Shown here: piece by piece, positions 27,341 to 35,954 of the stretch
Layout of the letters: every line of letters starts with the position of its first letter
Position numbering within the stretch: position 1 is the stretch's first letter
Assembly: GCA_965222535.1 (NCBI GenBank)
Contig: OZ244957.1
Location: 434,001-498,000, forward strand
Source: G965222535 sp965222535
GTDB taxonomy: Bacteria; Pseudomonadota; Gammaproteobacteria; HK1
Length of the DNA: 64,000 nt
Reading direction: 5' to 3'
Notes under the pieces: model-generated
The model's input: only the letters and a program-made list of their open reading frames with translations
The model's database searches: none
Told to the model about the DNA's origin: nothing
Program-made: the position numbers and the translations under genes

Positions 27341-29089
27341 TTAACTTACGCTGCCATTGTCCGCAAAACTAGGTGGCTCTCGCGCCTCTAGGGCTTCGCG
27401 TACGGCGTCTAAGTGTTGTCGATAATGGCGCGCCCTGCCGACCGCATGACGGTAAATCGGCTGGCGGATCTGCCACTGGCTGGCGGTGCTCACTGTACGC
27501 GCCACCGTGTGTGGCTGTAGGCAGGCTGGATGCCAGTCAAGACCAATATGCGAAAGCAGTGCTCTTCCTACGCTTTCCGGCTCGACCACCAGCGTTTCGT
27601 AATCGATGGTGATAATGCGCTGCTGCATTATATCCCGCCAGTGATCCATCAATTTCCGGGTACTGTTGATCTGCTTCCCGATGGCACCGAGATCATGCGC
27701 ATAATGGTGCCCGCTGGTGAAATCGGTGAAGTAAATCGAGACTGCGATATCGCATGGATCGCGCCGGCAATAGATGATCTTGGCATTATGCAGGATAATC
27801 GCTATTAAACCAAGGTACAGGTGGTTCCCGGGTAATTTATCGACGATGCGTGCGGCGTTCGCGTGATGCTGCCGTAACTGCTGCACATACCCCTTGCCGT
27901 AACGTTCAGCAAGGCTTGGGGTGAGGTTGCGGGCCGCCTCTGGATAATGGTTACCGCTTTCGCTATCGGCGGCGAGCTGCTGCACTAGGCGGGGGATATA
28001 GCTCAGCTCTCCGGCGGCGTGAGCATTGGGGTGGGCGGCGATGATGTTTTCCACTAGGGTCGTACCCGAACGCGGCATGCCGACGATGAACACGGGCGTT
28101 GCGTCAGGATCACCGATGCCGCGCCGCGACTGTACAAAGTCGCGGCAAAAGACCGCGGCGATCCGCTCCATCAGCAGGCGCGTACGGGCTGCATCGTCGC
28201 GTGCGTGCGCCGCAAACGGTTGATGCGCCTGCCGGCAATGAGCAAAAGCCTGTTCCCAATGCGCGCGATCGTCGAGTACTTTGGCAAGCGCCAAGTGCGC
28301 GTAGCGCCGCGATAATGGATCGCCGGGAGCACGCTCTAGGGTGCATTGAATGCGCGCGATGTCGCTCTCATCAGCGACAGTGAAGCGCTTAGAGGATGCC
28401 AGATTGAGCGCTGCTTTGGCATTCCCTGGTTCCAGTTGAAGCGCTCTGCGGTGCGCCGCAATAGCGCCTTGCAGATCCCCTTGGGCCGCATACATTGAAC
28501 CGAGATCGGTGTGGTGATTGGCCGATTTTGGCGCCAGCCGGATCGCGTGCTGCACTTCTTCTATCGCTGCTGCGGTTTTTTGCTGTATATGCAAAGCCTG
28601 CGCTAGGCGCGAACGAATCGCGGTATCGTTGGGTGCCAGCGCAAGTGCCCGCCGCAGGCAGACCTCAGCGGTTTTTGCATCATGATTGAGCAGCAACGCA
28701 TACCCCATCTCGCAAAGCGCCGGCACATAGCGCGGATCATGCTCAAGTGCGCTTTGGTAGCACGCGATGGCCTGCTGTATGGCACCTGACTTACACAGCA
28801 AATGCCCCAGCTCATACTGGGCAACCACATGCTGCGGATGCTTGTCAAGCAGGTGCCGGTAGCACTGGATGGCGCTTTGCGGTTGCCCGCTGTCAGCGGC
28901 GATCTGCGCCAGCAGATGCAGTGCATCGCATTGGTCAGGCGTGATTTCAATAACCCGCTGGGCGGCCGCTGCTGCCGCCGTGAAGTCCTTCGCTGCGCGC
29001 TCTCTGACGGCGCGCTTGAGCCAGCGTTCAGCAGCAAACGTAAGCCCGTTGGTGCGCCCAGAGCGCTGCTGGCGGCGTTTTTCAGCCAT
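27341..29089 (-). CDS. Tetratricopeptide repeat-sulfotransferase protein
   Basis: 582 residues from ATG 29089 (MAEKRRQQRSG); an upstream in-frame ATG at 29128 is possible. Residues about 30-280 hold seven or so TPR units (patterns such as AIQCYRHLLDKHPQHVVAQYELG). The C-terminal half is a P-loop sulfotransferase: PVFIVGMPRSGTTLVENIIAAHP is the 5'-phosphosulfate loop for PAPS, and IIYCRRDPCDIAVSIYF is the 3'-phosphate region. Such TPR-sulfotransferase fusions are frequent in marine and host-associated proteobacteria; substrates are mostly unknown. The gene stands alone. Confidence 0.9.
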   Translation of the reverse strand: MAEKRRQQRSGRTNGLTFAAERWLKRAVRERAAKDFTAAAAAAQRVIEITPDQCDALHLLAQIAADSGQPQSAIQCYRHLLDKHPQHVVAQYELGHLLCKSGAIQQAIACYQSALEHDPRYVPALCEMGYALLLNHDAKTAEVCLRRALALAPNDTAIRSRLAQALHIQQKTAAAIEEVQHAIRLAPKSANHHTDLGSMYAAQGDLQGAIAAHRRALQLEPGNAKAALNLASSKRFTVADESDIARIQCTLERAPGDPLSRRYAHLALAKVLDDRAHWEQAFAHCRQAHQPFAAHARDDAARTRLLMERIAAVFCRDFVQSRRGIGDPDATPVFIVGMPRSGTTLVENIIAAHPNAHAAGELSYIPRLVQQLAADSESGNHYPEAARNLTPSLAERYGKGYVQQLRQHHANAARIVDKLPGNHLYLGLIAIILHNAKIIYCRRDPCDIAVSIYFTDFTSGHHYAHDLGAIGKQINSTRKLMDHWRDIMQQRIITIDYETLVVEPESVGRALLSHIGLDWHPACLQPHTVARTVSTASQWQIRQPIYRHAVGRARHYRQHLDAVREALEAREPPSFADNGSVS

Positions 29090-29262
29090 GATCAGGCATT
29101 GGCTGCGTAGATGGACGTTAGCCGACAAGTGGAAAGCATGGCAATAGTGGGCGGGAAAGTGCTACCGTAGTGTTTCATTGAGAGTTCAACCCGCAACGAG
29201 GTCGGTGCTCCTGCTGTGCCTTTTTCGAGGTTCTCTTATTATCATCCAGACGGAGGTATGCC

Positions 29263-29553
29263 ATGGCGAAAGGTTACTGGGTTACGATTTACGAAGAGAT
29301 TAGCGATCCTTTGAAGTTGGCTGCTTATGCCGCGTCAGCCGGCCCTGCGATAAGCCAATACAGCGGTCGCTTCATTATCCGTGGCGGGGCGAGCGTGGCT
29401 AAAGAAGGCCTCCCCACAAGCCGTACTGTGGTGGTCGAGTTCGACAGCTTTGAACAGGCGCAAGCGGCTTATGACAGCACAGTATATCGCGCCGCCCTGG
29501 CAAAGCTGGACGGCGCGGTAAAACGCCATTTGCGCATTGTTGAAGGGCTTTAG
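29263..29553 (+). CDS. DUF1330 family protein
   Basis: 96 residues, the typical length for the family, starting at an ATG preceded by GGAGGT (SD) 6-7 nt upstream. The fold is a ferredoxin-like dimeric barrel. Seen: KGYWVTIYEEISDPLKLAAYA, the glycine-rich GRFIIRGG, and RTVVVEFDSFEQAQAAYDS. No enzymatic role is established for the family. A family A terminus TTTTTCGAGGTTCTC lies 25-40 bp before it. Confidence 0.88.
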   Translation: MAKGYWVTIYEEISDPLKLAAYAASAGPAISQYSGRFIIRGGASVAKEGLPTSRTVVVEFDSFEQAQAAYDSTVYRAALAKLDGAVKRHLRIVEGL

Positions 29554-30052
29554 GCAGCCAGATGGACGCTGCCACAGTCGCGGTTATGGCGAGTTATGTT
29601 AGGTGTCGGGTTCCGTGAGGTTATAGGCGTGTTCTTTGAACAGCTGAGGTTTTTGTTGCCACTGTTGCATAGCTGCTCATAGGGGATACGTAACACGGTA
29701 CAGGAGTTGATTTATACCCCTTCTCCCAAGTAGAAAATCCCACTGGGGTATAAGCTAATTCTGTGGGCTGCACGGTCAGCCTACAGGCCCACGCTATTAC
29801 TCGAATTCCTGCCTGTTTGGTATCCTTCAAGATGGCTTGATTGAACGCGTCCCCATGCTTCGCGTGGGCTCCCTCTCTCCCTCTCTCCCTCTGGGAGAGG
29901 GAGAGAGGGAGGTCGTTTTGTGCACCCCATAAGTCGCTGCTGCGTTTGATGCCTTGGAAATGCTCCGTTCAGCGCTTTGGAAATACTGCATTCACAGTCG
30001 CAACGCTGGCACACGCAAATCGGGCGCAGATTGGTCCGCATTGCTATCCGCA
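29554..30052. repeat. Gene-free spacer with repeat remnants and a strong hairpin
   Basis: No credible gene. A family A-like remnant (GAGTTGATTTATACCCCTTC) is at about 29704-29723. A perfect hairpin with 14-bp stems and a GGG loop, CCCTCTCTCCCTCT/AGAGGGAGAGAGGG, is at 29879-29909. It is followed by GTCGTTTTGTGCACCCC, the same arrangement as the hairpin plus TTTTGTGCACC repeat at 18.33-18.39 kb, so this is a second copy of that element. Confidence 0.75.
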
Positions 30053-30958
30053 TTAACACTTGGAAAGCAGCCATTCGACAAAAGGTCGGCAGTTATCCGT
30101 GGAGTCAGGGATGCTCGATTGCACCAGATAGTAGCCGCATCCAGTCACGATCTTATGCTTAAAAGGGACAGCTAAGCGTCCCTCTTTCAACGCATCGCTG
30201 ACCAAGGCGTTGTTGGCCAAGGTGAATCCGTTTCCGAGTTCCGCGTACTTCAACGCCAAGTGGGCGTAGTTGTAATGCAGCCCATCTTGCGTTTCGATGT
30301 CGGGTTCATCGTCACCGTCGGTCGCCGCCGCAATCCATTCTTCCCAGGTAACACCGGCGTTGTCGTCGTGAATCAATGTGAAGTTGGATAGATCGGAGAC
30401 CGAGATCGAGTCCATGCCTTGTGTGATCTTCGGGTTGCACACCGGAAATATCTCCTCGGGGAGCAACATCTGAGCGTTGTTTTTCGCCTCAACGTCTTGC
30501 TGGTTGTTCGCAATGAACAAGATCCCCAAATCGGCTTCCGACGAGCGCAAGCCTTCGCGAAAATCGTAAGTGACGATTTTGATGCCGATGTTCGGGTAAA
30601 GCAATTCAAACTCAGCTAGCCGTGGAATCAGCCAGCGGGAAGCGAACGAGTCCGAGGTTTGAAGCGTGATGACGATTTTGCCTTTGCGCTTTTTGCCCAG
30701 CTTGTTCGAGAACCTCTCCAGTTTGTTCAGCATCGCGCTCACCTCCACCATGTACTGCTTTCCAGAATCAGTCAGCTCGATGGAGCGGGTGCTGCGTTCA
30801 AACAACTTAAGGCCGAACCATTCCTCAAGCGACCGCACTTGATGGCTGATCGCAGAAGAGGTTACGCAAAGCTCGTCGCCAGCCTCTTTGAAGCTTTTGT
30901 GCCGTGCTGCGGCATCGAAAGACACCACGGCATTGAGTGGCGGAAGTTTTCGTTTCAT
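30053..30958 (-). CDS. LysR family transcriptional regulator (GcvA-like)
   Basis: 301 residues. N-terminal winged helix-turn-helix: LPPLNAVVSFDAAARHKSFKEAGDEL then CVTSSAISHQVRSLEEWFGLKLFERSTRSIELT (residues 5-65). The remainder is a periplasmic-binding-like effector domain (QTSDSFASRWLIPRLAEFE; NGFTLANNALVSDALKEG). The pattern resembles the GcvA branch, including the C-terminal aromatic region CGYYLV. LysR proteins usually regulate a divergent neighbour. Here the divergent genes are the diiron enzyme/methyltransferase/EamA cassette, though a 730-bp spacer with a family A repeat intervenes, so the target is uncertain. Confidence 0.9.
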   Translation of the reverse strand: MKRKLPPLNAVVSFDAAARHKSFKEAGDELCVTSSAISHQVRSLEEWFGLKLFERSTRSIELTDSGKQYMVEVSAMLNKLERFSNKLGKKRKGKIVITLQTSDSFASRWLIPRLAEFELLYPNIGIKIVTYDFREGLRSSEADLGILFIANNQQDVEAKNNAQMLLPEEIFPVCNPKITQGMDSISVSDLSNFTLIHDDNAGVTWEEWIAAATDGDDEPDIETQDGLHYNYAHLALKYAELGNGFTLANNALVSDALKEGRLAVPFKHKIVTGCGYYLVQSSIPDSTDNCRPFVEWLLSKC

Positions 30959-31143
30959 GGTGATTTGGGTCGGCTAATCCAACCCGGGATGTCGGATTAC
31001 TGATTTCGATAGCCCCCTCGCCATAGACTCTGTTGGCAATCGCTACACGACGCTCACCGCAACAATCCCACCGCACTTAAAACCGGTACTCACGCATAGC
31101 ATTGGGCAGTGCGTTGCGTGATGCGTTGGCCGTATTCACATTA

Positions 31144-31295
31144 GGGCACCTCGAAAAACCTTGAATAGGATGGGGGTTTGGGGGAATGGACACGATCGCA
31201 TAGAACGTAAGTTGTTGATTTATAACCCTTCCCCAATAGAAAACGCTCCGCAGGGTACCTCGGAAAGCCAGCGAAGCTGGTTTTCCGAGGTACCC
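31144..31295. repeat. Family A repeat, full-length copy with compensatory stem changes
   Basis: Left end GGGCACCTCGAAAAACC, core AACGTAAGTTGTTGATTTAT (the core seen elsewhere, inverted), right end a perfect hairpin GGGTACCTCGGAAA/TTTCCGAGGTACCC (31253-31295). Compared with the copy at 20.3 kb the stem differs at two positions, and in both the pairing partner has changed too. Confidence 0.85.
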
Positions 31296-31689
31296 ATTAC
31301 TGATTCAGATATCTATGCACGGTGGTTCCTCCGAATTAGTGTGAAATTAGCCTAGCAGTTTCCCGATCAAATGGCAACGAGACATTTTGCGCATATAAAA
31401 ATTTTCAGCGATGTATCAAATTTTTGAGAGTTTCAACATTGTAATTCTTTCTACTAAGTAACCTATTGATTTATTTGAATTAAAATCAGCATAGCATTAC
31501 CGTAGTTGAAACCCTCAAATTTTTTAATTGAAATAACAACAAGTTATTTAGTGGTGGGTTTTTATCCGAACCACATTGCTGAGTTTTTTTCAGCAATGCG
31601 TGAGTTTTTATCGTTTGTGGAATGCCCAAGCGGGCTGCTACGGTTTGTCGCATCACATCCAGCTTCACTGACAGGAGGCGATCAATCCA
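31296..31689 (+). promoter_or_regulatory. AT-rich leader of the diiron enzyme/methyltransferase/EamA cassette
   Basis: Clearly more AT-rich than the neighbouring genes and without a credible gene. Two dyads stand out: an inverted repeat TTTGAGAGTTTCAAC (31423-31437) with GTTGAAACCCTCAAA (31505-31519), 14 of 15 matching; and a perfect 9-bp hairpin CATTGCTGA/TCAGCAATG around a T-rich loop (31574-31598). They could be operator and attenuator elements, or ends of a lost element. A Shine-Dalgarno AGGAGG (31673-31678) precedes the ATG at 31690. Confidence 0.5.
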
Positions 31690-32504
31690 ATGCAACAGCC
31701 AAATTCTCCAAATACACCCGTCAATTCGTACAACTACCAGCGGCAAGGGGCAAAATCTCCAATTCAAGCGCATGACCATGCTGACCAAGGAAAAATAGAC
31801 TGGGATTCGGGCAGTTCCTTGAATTTCTGGCAGACCGCCGATCAACTGCAAGACGAGGTACTGCAACGGGCAGACGAACTGTTTTCATTCGTTCAAGACA
31901 CGGATGTTCGCACCCTGCGGACAATTCTCATTCAGTACCGGTTTTTCACCGTTTACTATATTTCCGATTTAGCACTGCTGATCGCAAAGCTGGGGAACGG
32001 CAAGATGAGGACTTTTCTTGCAAATATCTTGTCGGACGAACTCGGGAATAAAAACCCGACCAAAGCGCACCCGCGACTGTACGACGATTTCCTCGCCAGC
32101 ATAGGGACCGGGGGAATTGGACAACCACGCCTTGCCGGAGAATCTAGCGCTGCTGGAGGAAGCCCAGGGCCTGTTGCTTAAAAACAGCGGGGAATTCGAG
32201 ATCGGCTTGCGCGGAATGGGGGGGATGCGTATGCCAAATCTATATTGAATTGCTGCACAAATATCTGGTGCAGAATCCATACATTATGGAAAACGAGGAT
32301 CGAATAGATTGGGTATTTTGGGATTTGCATGTCGGGGAGCACGATATCCAACATCGCATGCAAACCCGCGCCCTGATCCACGATGAGATCGTAGATCAGG
32401 GCGGATCTTCCCTAGCGCAACTGGGGCATGGTTACCGGGTAAGCATGCAATCCTGGGAGAAGTTCTGGGAAAACATTTTCACAGCTGCAATGTGTCCAGC
32501 TTAG
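31690..32504 (+). pseudogene. Heme-oxygenase-like diiron enzyme (iron-containing redox enzyme family), frameshifted
   Basis: Three consecutive frames join into one protein of about 270 residues. The first (to about 32113) has ADELFSFVQDTDVRTLRTIL and DELGNKNPTKAHPRLYDDF, with the Glu...His metal motif of this family. The second reads LDNHALPENLALLEEAQGLL. The third reads CQIYIELLHKYLVQNPYIME, then DLHVGEHDIQHRMQTRALIHDEI with the second metal motif. Both frame changes are cured by removing one G from the tracts at 32110-32114 and 32218-32224. Members (CADD, UndA, BesC, SznF types) oxidise amino-acid or lipid substrates; the substrate here is unknown. A good SD precedes the start. Confidence 0.78.
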
Positions 32505-32557
32505 GCCGCTTCAATTGCCGCTGTGTTTTCAACAGTTAAATCAATCGAGCATTCATC

Positions 32558-33247
32558 ATGAACCTAGACACCTCAAAGACCAAAGACATCTCCCACGACG
32601 GTTGGGAACGCTACTACCAAGAGCAAAATGGCGAAAAAGCATGGAACGGCGTTCCAGACGAGTATCTGTTGCAGTATTTGGGCGATATTCTTCATGAAAC
32701 CGGGGCAGCGTCATTGACATTGCCGCCGGCGATGGGAGAAACACCGTCCTTTTCCTGGGCAAGAATTATAATGTGACCTTGATCGATCTATCGCTGACCG
32801 CATTGAATTCGTTCCGAAACCAGTGCGAGAAGGAAGGCGTGAGGGGGGCCGGCTTTGCTGGCGGGTGACTTCATGGCGATGGAATTCGTCAAAGGCCAAT
32901 TCGATTGCGTAGTTTGCTTCAACAGCATCTCGCACTTTCCGTCCATCCCCCAGGTGTTGGAAAAAATATGCGGATTGCTGTCGCGTCGGGGAAAAGCGAT
33001 CTTCAACGTTTTCACTCAGCACGACGTGGCGTTCGGAGTCGGCGAAAAACTCGGGAAAAACACTTTTTTCTACCGAGATACGCTTTTCCATTTCGCATCC
33101 GAAAGTGAAATCAAGAAGGTTCTTCAACCCTTCGGCGTAACCATCCTTCATTCTGAAACGCGCAGGTGGGAAGAGCCGGATCACGGTAGTTATCGCACGG
33201 GAACGCATACCCATGAAGCCTGTTTTTTCATTGTCAAGAGAGGCTGA
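32558..33247 (+). pseudogene. Class I SAM-dependent methyltransferase, frameshifted
   Basis: Three frames assemble into about 229 residues. The first reads DGWERYYQEQNGEKAW and VPDEYLLQYLGDIL; the second reads SVIDIAAGDGRNTVLFLG (SAM-binding motif I) and VTLIDLSLTALNSFR; the third reads LLAGDFMAMEF, QFDCVVCFNSISHFPSI and FFYRDTLFHFASESEIKKVL, ending FFIVKRG. Adding one G at 32702-32705 and removing one G at 32843-32848 restores the frame (GGSVIDIAAGDG; VRGPALLAGDF). It follows the diiron enzyme gene by 53 bp and precedes the exporter gene by 15 bp, so all three look like one operon. Substrate unknown. Confidence 0.8.
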
Positions 33248-33262
33248 TTCAGGCCGAAGCCA

Positions 33263-34255
33263 ATGAGCGCAACCAACGAAAGAAAAGACAATGTTTTTCT
33301 CGGCGTCTGCCTCATCATTGCGACGGTGTTCACCATGGCGTTCACCGACGCCATCATCAAATTCATCAGTTCGGATTTTCCATTGTGGCAGATTTTCGTG
33401 GTTCGCTCGCTTGCGGCGATTTCCATTTTGATCGGAATCGTGCTGTTCGCTTGGAAAGTTGACGACATTCGCCCGATGGAGACCAGATGGACGATCCTGC
33501 GCAGCTTGTTGCTGGCGTTCATGTACATTGCCATCTATGCGGCCGTGCCGTTGCTGGATTTGTCGGTGATCGCGGCGTCGCTTTACACCGGCCCGATTTT
33601 TGTCGCGTTGTTGTCGGCGTTCTTGATCGGCGAGCCGGTCGGTGCACGCGGATGGGGCGCCGTTGCATTGGGGTTCCTTGGCGTGGTGGTAATCATCCGC
33701 CCGGCCGCTGGCGACTTTAATTTCTATGCGCTGATACCGGTGCTCGCCGGGCTGTTCTATGCGCTGGCCGCGATCATCACGCGCACACGGTGCCGCGACG
33801 AGAAGCCGCAAGTGCTCGCCATCCTGCTCAATCTGGCGATTCTGGTCGTCGGGCTGGCGGCGACCGGCGTGGTGTTCCTGCTGCAGCCGTGGACCCAGCA
33901 GGGAGCGGTCTATCCGTTTCTGCTCGGCAATTGGATTTCGATGGGATCGCGGGAATGGGGCATCATCGCGCTGTTGTCGGTTCTGATCGTTATCATCGGC
34001 ATCGGCTTGGCCAAAGCCTATCAATCGGCCAATCCAGCCATCATCGCCACGTTTGATTACAGTTACCTGTTGTTCGCCGCACTGTGGGGCTTTTTGTTTT
34101 TTCACGAAGTGCCCGACCTGCGAACCATCGTTGGAATGGTGCTGATCGTCGCCGCTGGGGTGCTCGTGATCAGGGTGCCAGCGAACGAGGCTCCGCCGCT
34201 GACTGAAGTGGTAAGCGCCTGCACATTCAGGAACCGTAACTACCTATCCTCATAA
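33263..34255 (+). CDS. EamA/DMT family transporter
   Basis: 330 residues, intact. Ten hydrophobic segments in two EamA halves: the first begins GVCLIIATVFTMAFTDAIIKF, the second begins FYALIPVLAGLFYALAAIITRTR. Also seen are DYSYLLFAALWGFLFFHEVPD and VGMVLIVAAGVLVI, the C-terminal EamA pattern. Such proteins export amino acids, metabolites or small signalling compounds. Position directly after the diiron enzyme and methyltransferase genes suggests export of their product, but those genes are broken while this one is not. Confidence 0.9.
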   Translation: MSATNERKDNVFLGVCLIIATVFTMAFTDAIIKFISSDFPLWQIFVVRSLAAISILIGIVLFAWKVDDIRPMETRWTILRSLLLAFMYIAIYAAVPLLDLSVIAASLYTGPIFVALLSAFLIGEPVGARGWGAVALGFLGVVVIIRPAAGDFNFYALIPVLAGLFYALAAIITRTRCRDEKPQVLAILLNLAILVVGLAATGVVFLLQPWTQQGAVYPFLLGNWISMGSREWGIIALLSVLIVIIGIGLAKAYQSANPAIIATFDYSYLLFAALWGFLFFHEVPDLRTIVGMVLIVAAGVLVIRVPANEAPPLTEVVSACTFRNRNYLSS

Positions 34256-34400
34256 TGGAACTAGCGTTAGACGGTATTGTTAATTTACTATAGCTGTTTG
34301 GTATCGACAGAAGGTGCTTCCGTATAATGGCATATGGCTATTAGTGGCTCGTGAGACCCTATCGGAGTATATAACCCAGCCTCAAAGAGGCCCCCATCTT

Positions 34401-35396
34401 ATGAACGTCCATGCCTGTGCCCGTACAACCCCCTCGCTGCGCCGTGAAATCCAGCAGAGCAACTTGCCCCAACGCCAGTTGGCTAAACAATATAATGTCG
34501 CTCGAACCACTATTCAGAAGTGGAAACACCGCGACAGCACGGAAGACCGAAGTCATCGCCCTCATCGTCTCCAAACCTCTCTGACCGAAGCCCAAGAGCA
34601 GATTGTGGTCGCGGTGCGCAAAACGCTGTTGTTATCCTTGGATGACTTAGTGGTCGTTACCCGAGAGTTCCTCTACGACAAAGCGTCTCGTGCGGCGCTC
34701 CATCGCTGCCTGAAGCGGCACGGGGTATCTAACCTGCGGAAGATGGAGAAGGAGAGGCAAGAACTCACCGGGACGGTACCGCAGAAGAAAACATTCAAAG
34801 ACTATGAGCCCGGGTATATTCACATTGATATCAAGTATTTACCCCAGATGGTGGATGACAGCAGTCGGCGCTACCTGTTAGTAGCGATTGATCGAGCGAC
34901 CCGCTGGGTGTATCTGGAAGTCGTGAACCACAAGAGCGCCGCAAAGCCCGTGCTTTCCTTGATCGTTTGATTACAAAAGCCCCGTTCCGGATCAATAAAA
35001 TCCTGACGGATAACGGAAAAGAATTCACCGACAGGTTCTGCGCCACCGGAGAGCGCAAACCCACAGGCAAGCACCTTTTCGATCAAGGCTGCGCCAAAGA
35101 GAATATACAGCACCGCTTGATCAAACCTCGCTCGGAAGCCTCAGACCAACGGCATGGGTGAGCGCTTCAACGGTCGTATCAGCGAGGTTCTGAAAACGAC
35201 ATGCTTTGATTCCTCCCAAAACCTCAAAGCTCTCAAAGCTCTCTTAGAAGAGCGTTACCTGTATATCTACAATCACCAAATCCCACAGAAAGCTCTGGGT
35301 TATCGTTCCCCTGTACAAGCTCTCCATCATTGGGTTATTAATAGCCCCGATTTACTTAATAAATCGGCTGTTAACCACACGAAACCCGACATCTAG
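34401..35396 (+). pseudogene. IS481 family transposase, frameshifted
   Basis: Begins MNVHACARTTPSLRREI with a helix-turn-helix (RQLAKQYNVARTTIQKW). The DDE core is split over frames: HIDIKYLPQM and VAIDRATRWVYLE (first frame), ILTDNGKEFTDRF (second), PQTNGMGERFNGRI (third), followed by IYNHQIPQKALGYRSPVQAL. Frame changes fall at about 34945 and 35140. All three catalytic acids are still present in the DNA, so the decay is recent, but no single frame could make an active enzyme. Terminal inverted repeats were not identified. Confidence 0.85.
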
Positions 35397-35487
35397 GCCG
35401 TTGTAGTACATACGCCAGCTTGTCAGCAGCGCCTAAGCCTCGTCAGAAAATATGCAGGCTATTGATATGGCGGGCTTATTTTAAGTC

Positions 35488-35580
<93 letters not shown>

Positions 35581-35954
35581 GTAACAGAGTTTTGGCGCAC
35601 AGCCTGCCGATACATGACCTCGAAAACGCCATCGGTGATACAGGCGTTTTACAGAAGAGCTCTCCCAAACAGGATGCAACCGTTTGATTTACAACCCCTT
35701 TTATGCATAAAAAGCGAAACACGGCACGACCGCTTAGCGGCGCAGCAGCGGTTTGTCGCTGATTCACACCGCGGCATCTGTCATGCGGCTTATTATAGGA
35801 AACTCTGAATAAAGAACAAGATATTAGGGGCACCTCGAAAACTCATTGGTTTTCCGAGGTGCCCTGATACAAGGCAGCGTTGATGGCGCGCCGCCGGGCG
35901 GCGTGCGCTGGGGCGTTGCCGTTAGCCATACGGCTGGGTTGGCGCAGGAGGCGC
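35581..35954. repeat. Spacer with a solo family A hairpin
   Basis: No gene is visible between the tRNA and lysS. At 35828-35864 there is a stand-alone family A terminal hairpin, GGGCACCTCGAAAA and TTTTCCGAGGTGCCC with an 8-nt loop and one unpaired base. The rest has no recognised feature. Confidence 0.75.

Noticed and set aside
29621..29830. 69-residue minus-strand open frame
   Set aside because: Lies in repeat-derived sequence, with no ribosome binding site and no family resemblance.
32711..34105. 464-residue open frame on the minus strand
   Set aside because: It runs antisense across the methyltransferase and the EamA gene, has low-complexity Arg/Gln/Asp-rich composition and no recognisable domain. 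It is a shadow of GC-rich codons in the real genes.
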